A DNA stretch of 64,000 nt from Thalassotalea euphylliae (GTDB taxonomy: Bacteria; Pseudomonadota; Gammaproteobacteria; Enterobacterales; Alteromonadaceae), in NCBI RefSeq assembly GCF_003390375.1, contig NZ_QUOT01000001.1, positions 186,001-250,000 on the forward strand, written 5' to 3'. This document shows, piece by piece, positions 33,403 to 42,504 of this stretch; position 1 is the stretch's first letter; each line of letters starts with the position of its first letter. A model generated the notes under the pieces. It made no database searches. It was not told the origin of the DNA and saw only the letters and a list, made by a program, of their open reading frames with translations. Position numbers and translations under genes: made by a program.

Positions 33403-36222
33403 ATGACGTGCGACCACACTATTGATAAGGCAGCTCAGCTTTGCGCTACTGGCTTGAATGAGCAAGCTCAATCTTTATCCTTAAATGAGCAGACTCACTG
33501 TTCATCTCTAAATGAGCAAGTTCATTATCCACCTAAAGCGACAAACGCTTTGGTGCAAAGTACGTGTGCCTATTGTGGCGTTGGTTGTGGTGTGGATATT
33601 ACGATAAACGGCGAGCAGGCAACTAGTCTAACGGGCTCACCGGAGCATCCTGCTAACTTTGGTCGTTTGTGTGTCAAGGGAACGCACCTACTTGATACGG
33701 TTGATATCACCAATCGCTTATTAGTGCCTGAAATTGCCGGTGAGCAAGTAAGTTGGGATACGGCAATTAGCAAAGTTGCTGGTGAGTTTAACAAAATAAT
33801 TAAGCAACATGGCCCCGATTCGGTTGCCTTTTATGTCTCGGGGCAGTTACTGACCGAAGATTACTATGTTGCTAACAAACTAATGAAGGGTTATATCGGC
33901 AGTGCCAATATCGATACTAACTCAAGGCTTTGCATGTCATCAGCAGTGTCGGCGTATAAACGAGCGTTTGGCGAAGACGTGGTGCCATGTGATTACCAAG
34001 ATTTAGAACACACCGACTTAATCGTATTAATTGGCTCTAATGCCGCGTGGACGCACCCCGTATTGTTTCAACGTATGCAACGGGCTAAACAAATCAACCC
34101 GGCGTGTCAGCTCGTGGTGGTTGACCCACGTCGCACGGCAACGGCGGAAAGTGCCGAACAGCATTTAGCGATTAATCCCGGTACCGATGCCGCGCTGTAT
34201 AACGGTTTATTGAATTTCTTGGCCGAACATGAAGCGTTGGACAAAGCTTACATAAACGACAATACACAAGGATTTGACGAGGCACTTGCCGAAGCCTCGC
34301 ATTGGGACATGGCAAAAGTCAGTCAATTTTGTGGTGTTAGCCAAGCCCAGTTGCAAGATTTTTATCAGTTATTCCTGCGCTCAAAAAAAGCAATATCCAT
34401 GTACTCCATGGGCATCAATCAATCGACTTCCGGTGTTGATAAATGCCATGCCATTATCAACGTGCATTTAGCGACAGGCAAAATTGCATCACTTGGCTCT
34501 GGGCCATTTTCGATCACGGGTCAGCCTAATGCCATGGGGGGGCGCGAAGTAGGTGGCTTAGCTAACCAATTAGCGGCTCATATGGATATTGAAAATCCAG
34601 CACATCGTGATTTAGTGCAAACGTTTTGGCAATCACCGCACATCCCAACCGAGCAAGGTGCGAAAGCGGTTGATATGATTGAACAAATGCAATCGGGCAA
34701 AATTAAAGCGGTTTGGGTTATGGCAACCAACCCTCTCGTGAGTTTGCCGGATCACAATCAAGTTGCTAAAGCATTTGAACAATGTGAGTTTGTCGTGGTG
34801 TCAGATTGCGTCGCTGATAATGATACATTGGCTTACGCTGATGTTAAATTACCAGCTACGCCATGGCTTGAGAAAAATGGCACTGTCACCAACTCTGAGC
34901 GCAGAATTTCAAGGCAGCGCGGTGCCTTAGCACCTGCAGGGCAAGCCAAACACGATTGGCAGATCATGTCGCTAGTAGCGCAAAAAATGGGTTTTAGTGG
35001 CTTTGATTACCAGCACCCTTACCAAGTGTTTACCGAATTTGCTGCCTTATCTGGCTATCAAAACGCAGGGGACAGCAAGCGCGTTTTTGATATGTCAGGC
35101 TTGGCACGACTAACACTCGCCGAATATGAGCAATTACAACCTGTGCAATGGCCAATAAAAGGGCCAATAAAAGCGGGCGTTCAAAAAAGCGCACGTGTAT
35201 TTGCAGACGGTCAATTTGCTACTGTGAGTGGCAAAGCTAAGTTTTTCGCAGTAACCCCACAATTACCTCAGCAGAAAGTCAGTAAAGCATATTCATTAGT
35301 ACTTAACAGCGGTCGTTATCGCGATCAATGGCATACGATGACACGCACAGGTGCTGCATCTGCGCTAACTCAACATTTAGCGAAACCCTATATTGCTGTT
35401 AACCCGCAAGATGCGATAAAACTAGGTTTAACAGAACACCAGATTGCCCATGTTCAATCGCAAACCGGTGAGTTATTTGTCCCTGTGCAAGTCACTGATA
35501 CCGTTAATTTCGGTGAGTGTTTTATGCCAATTCACTGGAACGGCCAATTTTCATCAAATGCAACGGTGTCAACGCTTTACAATGCAGTGGTAGATCCTAT
35601 TTCTGGTCAACCTGAATTGAAACATACTGGTATTGCAATAGAAAAGGCTAACTTTGCTCAGTATCTTGATTGCTACTTTGCAGAGGATATTGCCGCTGAT
35701 ACACCATACTGGTTAAAAGCTAAGCAGGAGCATTGTTGGCACTACCAACTTGCCACCAGTGAAGAGCAGCCAATGACCATCGCCAAACTGCAAAAACTTT
35801 TTCCGTTCCAAGGGGAGTGGTTAAGCTTTAACGATGAAGATAACCAACTTTCTCATGTGATTTGCCTGCAAAATGGCGCACTGAAATGTGTCGCTTACTT
35901 TGCCAATCAGGCATTTAATGAAGCGAAAAAATGGGTCGATAGTCTGTTTGGGCAAGACAGTTTGTCATTTGCCGAAGTGCAAGCCTTACTTTCTAAAACA
36001 GCGCCAGCCAGTGCAGACGAAAGTCGGAACGTGTGTAGTTGTTTCAATGTTTCTGAAGCGAGTATTCGAGAGGCGGTAATGTCTGGTACAGACAGCGTTG
36101 CCGCGCTGGGTAAGTCACTAAAGTGTGGCAGTAACTGCGGCTCGTGTAAGCCAGAATTACAAGCCATTATTAATGATTGCCAATCGAACCTAATCGACAT
36201 TAAAGAAGTCGCCAGCGCTTAG
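33403..36222 (+). CDS. nasA: Assimilatory nitrate reductase, catalytic subunit NasA
   Basis: About 939 residues. The N-terminal [4Fe-4S] site is CAYCGVGCGVDI...GRLCVKG, followed by molybdopterin oxidoreductase domains with bis-MGD (SRLCMSSAVSAYKRAFG, DPRRTATAE) and a C-terminal dinucleotide-binding domain. A BFD-like [2Fe-2S] domain ends the protein (VCSCFNVSEASIREAV, CGSNCGSCKPEL), as in Klebsiella NasA. It reduces nitrate to nitrite in the cytoplasm. The ATG at 33403 has AGAGGA at good spacing; a TTG at 33394 is less likely. Between the start and the first cluster motif is a three-unit nine-residue repeat (LNEQ-x5). No separate electron-transfer subunit gene is adjacent. Confidence 0.95.
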   Translation: MTCDHTIDKAAQLCATGLNEQAQSLSLNEQTHCSSLNEQVHYPPKATNALVQSTCAYCGVGCGVDITINGEQATSLTGSPEHPANFGRLCVKGTHLLDTVDITNRLLVPEIAGEQVSWDTAISKVAGEFNKIIKQHGPDSVAFYVSGQLLTEDYYVANKLMKGYIGSANIDTNSRLCMSSAVSAYKRAFGEDVVPCDYQDLEHTDLIVLIGSNAAWTHPVLFQRMQRAKQINPACQLVVVDPRRTATAESAEQHLAINPGTDAALYNGLLNFLAEHEALDKAYINDNTQGFDEALAEASHWDMAKVSQFCGVSQAQLQDFYQLFLRSKKAISMYSMGINQSTSGVDKCHAIINVHLATGKIASLGSGPFSITGQPNAMGGREVGGLANQLAAHMDIENPAHRDLVQTFWQSPHIPTEQGAKAVDMIEQMQSGKIKAVWVMATNPLVSLPDHNQVAKAFEQCEFVVVSDCVADNDTLAYADVKLPATPWLEKNGTVTNSERRISRQRGALAPAGQAKHDWQIMSLVAQKMGFSGFDYQHPYQVFTEFAALSGYQNAGDSKRVFDMSGLARLTLAEYEQLQPVQWPIKGPIKAGVQKSARVFADGQFATVSGKAKFFAVTPQLPQQKVSKAYSLVLNSGRYRDQWHTMTRTGAASALTQHLAKPYIAVNPQDAIKLGLTEHQIAHVQSQTGELFVPVQVTDTVNFGECFMPIHWNGQFSSNATVSTLYNAVVDPISGQPELKHTGIAIEKANFAQYLDCYFAEDIAADTPYWLKAKQEHCWHYQLATSEEQPMTIAKLQKLFPFQGEWLSFNDEDNQLSHVICLQNGALKCVAYFANQAFNEAKKWVDSLFGQDSLSFAEVQALLSKTAPASADESRNVCSCFNVSEASIREAVMSGTDSVAALGKSLKCGSNCGSCKPELQAIINDCQSNLIDIKEVASA
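33454..33534 (+). repeat. Three tandem 27-bp repeats inside nasA
   Basis: Units 33454-33480, 33481-33507 and 33508-33534 encode LNEQAQSLS, LNEQTHCSS and LNEQVHYPP. Each begins with TTGAATGAGCA, TTAAATGAGCA or CTAAATGAGCA. The frame is kept. The repeat forms an N-terminal linker ahead of the iron-sulfur motif. Confidence 0.85.
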
Positions 36223-36301
36223 TTAGTGTCTATTTAACCTCAGGTTTGGATAAGAAATAGTGAATAGCAAAGTTAATTCAAATACTTAGATTTGCAATTA
36301 C

Positions 36302-36407
36302 CTTCTAGCGAGTAATTTTCACTGATATCAAGGCGAATTTACGCGTCAATAGCTGGCCTATTGCAAGTGAAGTCAACGCAGATAGGAGTGAAAATAGCCG
36401 CTAGAAG
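36302..36407. repeat. 106-bp palindromic (MITE- or hairpin-like) element between nasA and cobA
   Basis: Arms CTTCTAGCG...TTTTCACT...TATC (36302-36329) and GATA...AGTGAAAA...CGCTAGAAG (36381-36407) are inverted copies over about 27 bases with few mismatches. A smaller perfect inverted repeat CAATAG-CTGGC-CTATTG lies at the centre (36347-36363). The element codes for nothing. It could be a non-autonomous mobile element, a processing hairpin or an attenuating structure; no clear target-site duplication is visible. Confidence 0.7.
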
Positions 36408-36467
36408 CACATTAGTTATCCAGAGCTGAGGTTACTTATTAAAATTTAAGATGCTTAAGGAGTTAGT

Positions 36468-37454
36468 ATGCAGTTAAGCTTATTTAAAACCCCGTTATTT
36501 TGGTTTAGGCATCAACAAAAGCGCCGTTGGGCTGCCAAAAGTGTTAAAAATGTCGCTGCTGGAGCGAATACTAGTGATGCCCTTGCTAATAATGTCAGCA
36601 AATTAACCTGGCTAACGCGTAAGCTAAATCAACACAAGAACAGCTCGTCAGTACTATCCACCGACAAAAATTCTGGGCAAGTGGTATTTGTTGGGGCAGG
36701 GGCTGGCGACCCAGAGCTATTGACGTTAAAAGCGGTAAAAGCACTGCAGCAAGCAGATATTGTATTAGTTGACTGGCTGGTGAACCCTGAAATTAATGCC
36801 CTTATTCCAGATCATATCGAACGTGTATTTGTTGGCAAAAAATGTGGTCAACATTCAGTCACACAAGCAGAAATTTGTCAGCTATTGGTTGATTACGCGG
36901 CTCAAGGAAAACGAGTTGTGCGATTAAAAGGGGGAGACCCGTCGATATTTGCGCGACTTGCCGAAGAAACGGATGTGCTTTCGCAAGCGAATGTTCCATT
37001 TCAAGTCATCCCCGGTATTACTGCGGCGACAGGCTGCGCCGCTTATTCCGGTATTCCGTTAACCCATAGAGACTGCGCGCAATCAGTGAAATTTATTACT
37101 GCTCATGGCAAGCAAGAAGAGCATGAATGTGATTGGCATTTGATTGCAGCAGAGCAAAGTACACTGGTTTTTTATATGGGCTTGAATCGTGTTCAGTTAA
37201 TTTGTCAGCGATTAATAAGTCACGGCATGGCAGCAACGATGCCGATTGCGGTGATTGACCAAGGCACGAGTCATACTCAGAAAGTAGTTTGCAAGTCTTT
37301 GGCATCGATGGATGCGGCAAGTGATTTAGCTGACTTTCAAGGCCCAGCGTTAATTATCGTAGGTAAGGTGGTTGAAAAGCGCGTAGACGTTAATTTATCG
37401 CTGGTTGATGGTGAAGCGCCTACCATTTCCGCAAGTGCTTTCGAAGCCGCTTAG
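36468..37454 (+). CDS. cobA: Uroporphyrinogen-III C-methyltransferase (sirohaem synthesis)
   Basis: 328 residues. From about residue 72 the protein is a SAM-dependent tetrapyrrole methylase (VVFVGAGAGDPELLTLKAV, RLKGGDPSIFAR, VIPGITAATGCAAYSGIPLTHRD, TLVFYMGLN). It turns uroporphyrinogen III into precorrin-2 for sirohaem, needed by NirB. About 70 basic, Ser/Asn-rich N-terminal residues precede the domain and are not part of usual CobA. The start is well supported by AGGAG before the ATG, so the extension looks real. It lacks the CysG dehydrogenase/ferrochelatase domain. Last gene of the nitrate locus, 245 bases after nasA. Confidence 0.93.
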   Translation: MQLSLFKTPLFWFRHQQKRRWAAKSVKNVAAGANTSDALANNVSKLTWLTRKLNQHKNSSSVLSTDKNSGQVVFVGAGAGDPELLTLKAVKALQQADIVLVDWLVNPEINALIPDHIERVFVGKKCGQHSVTQAEICQLLVDYAAQGKRVVRLKGGDPSIFARLAEETDVLSQANVPFQVIPGITAATGCAAYSGIPLTHRDCAQSVKFITAHGKQEEHECDWHLIAAEQSTLVFYMGLNRVQLICQRLISHGMAATMPIAVIDQGTSHTQKVVCKSLASMDAASDLADFQGPALIIVGKVVEKRVDVNLSLVDGEAPTISASAFEAA

Positions 37455-37485
37455 CGATAAAAAACTTGTAATAATCTCTCAAAAC

Positions 37486-37515
37486 GAAAAAAGCCGCACA
37501 ATGTGCGGCTTTTTA
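37486..37515. terminator. Bidirectional intrinsic terminator between cobA and tRNA-Val
   Basis: Stem AAAAAGCCGCAC / GTGCGGCTTTTT with a two-to-three-base loop and A/T tracts on both sides. It can end both cobA and the convergent tRNA gene. Confidence 0.9.
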
Positions 37516-37520
37516 AAATG

Positions 37521-37597
<77 letters not shown>

Positions 37598-37836
37598 AAA
37601 TCAATGTTGCCTTAGCAACGGAGCGCTATGTTAGCGATGCTATTTTACAGTTGCAAGTGTTTTTCGCGATATTTTCTCAAATTTGGTTTGTTCGATTAAT
37701 TTAACAACAAATCACTAAATTTATTGATTAAATTAGCATCGTTATTAACAATGTAATTAAATAACTCGGTAGTTTAAAAATCTTCACGCATTGATAAGCC
37801 CCAAACGCAGGGCATGGAAAAATTAAGGGAATCTAG
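37598..37836. other. AT-rich intergenic region upstream of the ompA-like gene
   Basis: 239 bases holding the divergent promoters of tRNA-Val and the OmpA-like gene. A ribosome site AAGGGA lies just before 37837. No other structure stands out. Confidence 0.4.
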
Positions 37837-38946
37837 ATGAAAAATAATAAAATTATTGCGCTATTGGTAGCGGGAGCGTGTTCTTCAGCATTTTCAATGG
37901 GAGTAATGGCAAACGAGCAGCCAGATGCCTCAGTTTTGGTTAAGCAAGCCTATGGCGGTATTCATTACAGCTATTTTGATGCAGACAATGAACGACTGAC
38001 CGTGGCAGGTGATCGTGCGTCAGGGTTAGAAGAGGGCGATGGTGCAGGTTTGTCACTTGGCTATCGTTTTTCCGAATACAACGAATTGCGTATTCAGTAT
38101 ACCGACTTGTCAGTTGATGCATTGCGCAGTGTTTATGGCGACCAAGATGGTCGTTCGGTAGCAATTGACGTTTTACACTTTCCAAGCAAAAAGAACCTTT
38201 ACCTTATTGGTGGTTTTAAAGAAATTGATTTAGAAGAAAAAGAAGTATCAGCCAACATTGGTATGGGGTATCGTCATTACTTCACTAATCGCTTTGCTGG
38301 TTTTGTTGAAGGTAAAGGGCATTATCAATTTGAAGAGTACCATACTGATTTTAACGCCACTTTGGGTTTAATTTACTTCTTTGGTGAGAACAAGGCACGT
38401 ACAGCCTCACCTGTAACGTCAAAACCAACCGTAGCTAAGCCCGTAACGGCTAAACCAGCGACAACGCCTACCATTAAAGATGCTGATAAAGACGGTGTTA
38501 TTGATAGTTTAGACCAGTGTCCAGGCACACCAACAAACCATATGGTCGATATTAAAGGCTGTACCTTGTTTAGCGAGAAAATGCGTTCTATTGAAGTGCA
38601 AGTAAACTTTGATAACAACAGTGATGTCATTAAGCCTGAGTTTTATGGTGAAGTTGAAAAGTTGGCTAACTTCTTAAAACAATACAGCGGTGTTAATCTG
38701 ACTATTGAAGGTCATTCATCTAGCGTTGGTGCGGCAGGCTACAATAAAACCTTATCAATGAAACGTGCCCAAGCCGTTGTTGATATGCTGGTAAACGAAT
38801 ATCGCATTGACGGTGGACGATTAAACGCTGTTGGCTATGGCGAAGAGCGTTTAATTAACGAGGCAAATACTGCTGCTGCTCATGCAGAAAATCGCCGTAT
38901 TATGGCAACAGCGGAAACTAGTGAAAAAGTTGCAGTTGAGAAATAG
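37837..38946 (+). CDS. OmpA-family outer membrane protein with calcium-type linker repeat
   Basis: 369 residues. A signal peptide (about 1-26, ending VMA) precedes an N-terminal eight-stranded-barrel-like domain (about 35-185, GGIHYSYFDADNERL, GLSLGYRFSEYNELRIQYT). A Lys/Pro/Ala-rich linker then holds a thrombospondin type-3-like calcium repeat (DADKDGVIDSLDQCPGTP). The C-terminal OmpA domain (about 250-365) binds peptidoglycan (VNFDNNSDVIKPEFYGEVEKL, IEGHSSSVGAAGYNKTLSMK, RRIMA). It tethers the outer membrane to the wall. Transcribed alone and followed by a terminator. Confidence 0.88.
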   Translation: MKNNKIIALLVAGACSSAFSMGVMANEQPDASVLVKQAYGGIHYSYFDADNERLTVAGDRASGLEEGDGAGLSLGYRFSEYNELRIQYTDLSVDALRSVYGDQDGRSVAIDVLHFPSKKNLYLIGGFKEIDLEEKEVSANIGMGYRHYFTNRFAGFVEGKGHYQFEEYHTDFNATLGLIYFFGENKARTASPVTSKPTVAKPVTAKPATTPTIKDADKDGVIDSLDQCPGTPTNHMVDIKGCTLFSEKMRSIEVQVNFDNNSDVIKPEFYGEVEKLANFLKQYSGVNLTIEGHSSSVGAAGYNKTLSMKRAQAVVDMLVNEYRIDGGRLNAVGYGEERLINEANTAAAHAENRRIMATAETSEKVAVEK

Positions 38947-38978
38947 CTGAGCCTATCAAGCCTGCTGCTAAAGAAAGA

Positions 38979-39029
38979 AAAAAGCGCAAAGTGGATTAAC
39001 TTATACAATTAATTACTTTGCGCTTTTTT
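38979..39029. terminator. Bidirectional intrinsic terminator
   Basis: AAAAAAGCGCAAAGT pairs with ACTTTGCGCTTTTTT around a loop of about 20 bases. It lies between the convergent ompA-like and DUF3137 genes. Confidence 0.8.
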
Positions 39030-39050
39030 ATGCTCCTTGCGAAGCAATTA

Positions 39051-39995
39051 TTAGTGCTGGCTATTGGATGGAAGTCCTAATTCTCGTAATAAACCCGTAT
39101 AAAACACTAAATCTTGAAACAGGCCTTTGATGATGTCAAAGTCTGTTAAAGCTAGTGCTAGTTGAGGCTCGAATAAATCCCTGCCTTCGGGGATTGCAAT
39201 GTAAACATTTTGGTCAATAAAAGATAGCGATATCGCGATTCCCTTTTTTTGATTTCTATAGTCAACTAATTTATCCATCAACTTGGGCGATAGCATTTGT
39301 AATATGGTATCTGGCGCTGAGCTGACAACGGAGAAATATTGGCTAAATTCACTTTCCTGTAATGCTACGTTTTCACCAATACGTTGACTTTGAAAATGGC
39401 CAAATAGCTTTGCTTTTATCCCTTGCTTGGCATTTTCTTTCGCTAAAATATAACTAGAGTGAGAAAATGGTGTGGGACGTTGAGCTTTGAGAAATAGACC
39501 GATAAAAATCGGATTTTTTAGCGAGCCGCCTTCAGGCCGCTGAATGATCTGTTCTACAAAAAGTTCAGACATTTCAATCTTAAAGCCTTCGAGCTCGCCA
39601 CAAATAAGATCTTCACCACCGTAACTATCAACTTTTGTGGGGTACAAACCGCTTTGTTCGAACTCGGGTTGAGTGATGAATTTGTCTTTATGCCAGATTA
39701 GCGACTTGTCAATTTCACTCAACAGAGTCACCATTATTTGTTTTTTGTAACTACTTCGGAACTTGTCCCAACTGAACTTAAAGGTGACAAAGCAATACGC
39801 CATAATGGCAAATAGCGCAATTAGCAAAGGCGTTGAGTCAATGCCTGACAATACCGCGATAAAAAAGGCACCTACGGAAAAGGTAAGCGCTTTTTTCTTC
39901 TTTAATGTCGCTAAACGAGAGGTTTCTAGTGGCGCTAACTTGGGTTTTAGCTTTTGTTCAAACAGCAAATTTAACTTTGCACTGTCTATGTTCAT
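39051..39995 (-). CDS. DUF3137 domain-containing membrane protein
   Basis: 314 residues. Two closely spaced membrane helices (about 34-52 and 54-72) sit in the N-terminal part, and the rest is cytoplasmic. The C-terminal block with YFSVVSSAPDTILQMLSPKL and ISLSFIDQNVYIAIPEGRDL is the DUF3137 signature as I know it. Function unknown. A very good ribosome site (GGAGGT) precedes the ATG. It lies 51 bases downstream of the MATE gene on the same strand and may be expressed from its own promoter. Confidence 0.75.
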   Translation of the reverse strand: MNIDSAKLNLLFEQKLKPKLAPLETSRLATLKKKKALTFSVGAFFIAVLSGIDSTPLLIALFAIMAYCFVTFKFSWDKFRSSYKKQIMVTLLSEIDKSLIWHKDKFITQPEFEQSGLYPTKVDSYGGEDLICGELEGFKIEMSELFVEQIIQRPEGGSLKNPIFIGLFLKAQRPTPFSHSSYILAKENAKQGIKAKLFGHFQSQRIGENVALQESEFSQYFSVVSSAPDTILQMLSPKLMDKLVDYRNQKKGIAISLSFIDQNVYIAIPEGRDLFEPQLALALTDFDIIKGLFQDLVFYTGLLRELGLPSNSQH

Positions 39996-40046
39996 TTCTC
40001 GTCCACCTCCAAAAAATGAGCTAGCTTTTGAAAATATACTCTAATC

Positions 40047-41399
40047 TTACGCTAGCCGTGCTTGCACAACCTTTAATCGAATAGCCAACAGCACAGCGGC
40101 GGTGGTTAAGCCTGAGATAAAACCAATCCAAAAGCCTGATGGGCCTATCGGCTCAATTATCCAATCCGTTAAACCGAGTATTAATCCAATAGATAAGCCG
40201 ACAATCCAATATGAGAAAAATGTGATGATCAATATTGAGGTAGTATCTTTATACCCACGTAATGCACCTGCTGAAATCACTTGAATAGCGTCTGAAAACT
40301 GAAATAGTGCCGCTAAGAACATTAAGCTTGCTGCTAGCTCAATTACAGGTAGTTCAGTGGTATAAATACCCGCAATCTCGGATTTAAACAGTAACGTGCC
40401 AGAGGCTGTAACCACGGCAATAACTAAGCCTAATAGTGCTGAATACCAACAAATATCTTTTGCATCCTGATATTGTTTGTTGCCGACGGCAAAGCCCACT
40501 TTTATCGTCACCGCCATAGCAAGGCTCAGCGGGATCATAAATACCAGCCCCGAGAAGTTAATGGCTATTTGGTGGCTAGCCACAACTTCAGCACCAAATG
40601 GCGCCAAAATTATCGCGACCACAGCAAATAAACTCACTTCAAACAGCAGTGATAGCGCGATAGGCACACCCAGTGCTAATACCGTTTTTATTTCTGACCA
40701 GTTTGGCCAATAAAAACGCTCAAACAAGTGCGCTTGTTTGAGGTGTTTTGAGAAGTAGGTATAGGCCAACATAGATAAAAACATTGCCCAATAAACCAGC
40801 GCGGTAGCTAGGCCGCACCCAGCGCCGCCCAGTGCAGGCATGCCGAACTTACCGTAGATAAATATGTAGTTAGCGGGGATGTTAACTAGCAAACCAATGA
40901 TACTAATGATCATGGTTGGTCGAGTATGCGACAAACCCTCTGAATAGTTCCTTAACACAAAGTACAAGCAAAACGCGGGTCCACCCCAAACGATATAGTC
41001 TAGGTAGTCAAACATTAACTTTTTGAGTTCTGGCTCAAGGGTTACTTCTTGATAAATTGCTGGCGCGGCGGTGGCGTTTAATAAGATAAGTGAGCCACCT
41101 AAAAACAAGCCAATCCACGCAGTTTGATAGGTTGCACTTGCGACCTTATCAAATGCCTTAGCGCCTGAGTATTGAGACACGATTGCCGCTAAAGCCATCA
41201 TAATACCGGAAATCGTTAGAATGGCTGGTAACCAAACACTACTAGCAACCGCTACAGCAGCCATGTCAGTTGCGCTTACACGACCAGCCATTACCGTATC
41301 GGCAAAGCCCATTAAGTTTTGGATCAGTTGGGCAATAAGAATCGGGTAGGCAAGTTTAAGTAAACTTTTTGATTGATAAATAAAATCTGATAAGCGCAT
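40047..41399 (-). CDS. norM: MATE family multidrug efflux transporter, NorM-like
   Basis: 450 residues, with twelve membrane segments arranged in two pseudo-repeats. The family motif is visible near the start (LAYPILIAQLIQNLMGFADTVMAGRVSATDMAAVAVASS) and again near residue 240-280 (LGVPIALSLLFEVSLFAVVA). It exports cationic drugs in exchange for Na+ or H+. The gene is divergent from ribE with a 57-base spacer, an arrangement I know from several gammaproteobacteria. Specific substrates cannot be inferred. Confidence 0.9.
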   Translation of the reverse strand: MRLSDFIYQSKSLLKLAYPILIAQLIQNLMGFADTVMAGRVSATDMAAVAVASSVWLPAILTISGIMMALAAIVSQYSGAKAFDKVASATYQTAWIGLFLGGSLILLNATAAPAIYQEVTLEPELKKLMFDYLDYIVWGGPAFCLYFVLRNYSEGLSHTRPTMIISIIGLLVNIPANYIFIYGKFGMPALGGAGCGLATALVYWAMFLSMLAYTYFSKHLKQAHLFERFYWPNWSEIKTVLALGVPIALSLLFEVSLFAVVAIILAPFGAEVVASHQIAINFSGLVFMIPLSLAMAVTIKVGFAVGNKQYQDAKDICWYSALLGLVIAVVTASGTLLFKSEIAGIYTTELPVIELAASLMFLAALFQFSDAIQVISAGALRGYKDTTSILIITFFSYWIVGLSIGLILGLTDWIIEPIGPSGFWIGFISGLTTAAVLLAIRLKVVQARLA

Positions 41400-41456
41400 G
41401 AAAACCTGAATGCTTTGCTGTTAAAATAGCGAAAAATTTTAAGGGGTAAATAATAT

Positions 41457-42095
41457 ATGTTTACTGGGATTGTGCAATCGAAAGCACAAGTTTTATCAGC
41501 ACAAACTAAGCATGGCGTTTGCCAGTTATGCATCGCTGTTGACAAGCAATATGCACAGCAAATTGAGTTGGGCGCCAGTATCGCGATTAATGGTGTATGT
41601 TTAACGGTTGTCGAGCAGCAATCGCTTGATGAAACGCTCGACAAAATTCGCTTTGATGTGATTGATGAAACGTTACGCGTAACCAACCTTGTATCGATTA
41701 ATACTGGCGACTTCGTGAATTATGAGCGGTCGTTAAAAGTTGGCGATGAAATCGGCGGGCATCAAGTCTCGGGGCATATTCATGCGATGGCCAGTGTGAC
41801 TAACATTGAAAATATCGGTGATAATCGCAGTGTTTATTTTGAGTTAGCGCCAAGTCAACAAGCAGCTTATGCAAAGTACATATTTGGCAAAGGGTTTATC
41901 TCAATTAATGGCACGAGTTTGACCTTAGGTGAGTCAGTGGAAAACGGTCACTTCAATGTGCATTTGATCCCTGAGACATTAACCAGAACCAATATTGGTG
42001 ACCTTAAGGTTGGTGATAACGTCAATATTGAAATGGATCAGCAAACCATTACTATCGTGTCGACGATAGAGCGAATGAAATTACAATTAGACTAA
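41457..42095 (+). CDS. ribE: Riboflavin synthase, alpha subunit
   Basis: 212 residues with two lumazine-binding repeats (1-95 and 98-195). The first starts MFTGIVQSKAQVLSA and contains GASIAINGVCLTV; the second contains GKGFISINGTSLTLGE. It dismutates two 6,7-dimethyl-8-ribityllumazine molecules to riboflavin. AAGGGG precedes the ATG. I see no FMN riboswitch in the short upstream spacer. The gene stands alone here, away from other rib genes. Confidence 0.95.
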   Translation: MFTGIVQSKAQVLSAQTKHGVCQLCIAVDKQYAQQIELGASIAINGVCLTVVEQQSLDETLDKIRFDVIDETLRVTNLVSINTGDFVNYERSLKVGDEIGGHQVSGHIHAMASVTNIENIGDNRSVYFELAPSQQAAYAKYIFGKGFISINGTSLTLGESVENGHFNVHLIPETLTRTNIGDLKVGDNVNIEMDQQTITIVSTIERMKLQLD

Positions 42096-42156
42096 CCTTA
42101 AAAACGCAGAGATAAGTAGGCCAGTTTTACGCCGCTTTTCGCTCAAGCAGTTATGC

Positions 42157-42363
42157 TTAAAAAACTTGTTCGTCGTCTGCGTCTACTTGTAGCTCAATTT
42201 TTTGGTCGACCTCATCAATATGCATGTTCAAATGAATTTCACTGCAACATGCTGGGCAATCGTCGTAATAATCTTGGTCACCGGCACTTGGGTCTAACGT
42301 TACGTGTAAGTGGTGTCCGCAGTGTGGACACTCAATCCGCTGTTGCTGGAGTTCTTCGAGCAT
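42157..42363 (-). CDS. CPXCG-motif cysteine-rich small protein
   Basis: 68 residues with a zinc-ribbon-like pair of cysteine knuckles, C12-P-H-C15-G and C36-P-A-C39. This matches the small CPXCG family of proteobacteria, function unknown. The acidic C-terminal tail (DVDADDEQ-like) is typical. The ATG at 42363 is preferred because AGAGG lies at the correct distance; an in-frame GTG five codons upstream overlaps that site. Confidence 0.83.
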   Translation of the reverse strand: MLEELQQQRIECPHCGHHLHVTLDPSAGDQDYYDDCPACCSEIHLNMHIDEVDQKIELQVDADDEQVF

Positions 42364-42504
42364 AATTGACCTCTTCACCTTTGCTCAAACGTCTTTTAAG
42401 TATGACCAAAATATGTGATTCTGCTAGCCGCAGCTAAGTCTCTGATAAGCGGTAAAATAGTAGTTTATAGGCGTTTTACGTGAATTTTTAACGATTGGTC
42501 GTGG

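Noticed and set aside
41400..41456. FMN riboswitch before ribE
   Set aside because: The spacer to the divergent MATE gene is only 57 bases, far too short for an RFN element.
41324..41686. 120-codon minus-strand frame across the norM-ribE junction
   Set aside because: It is antisense to the ribE start and overlaps the norM start; composition is not protein-like.
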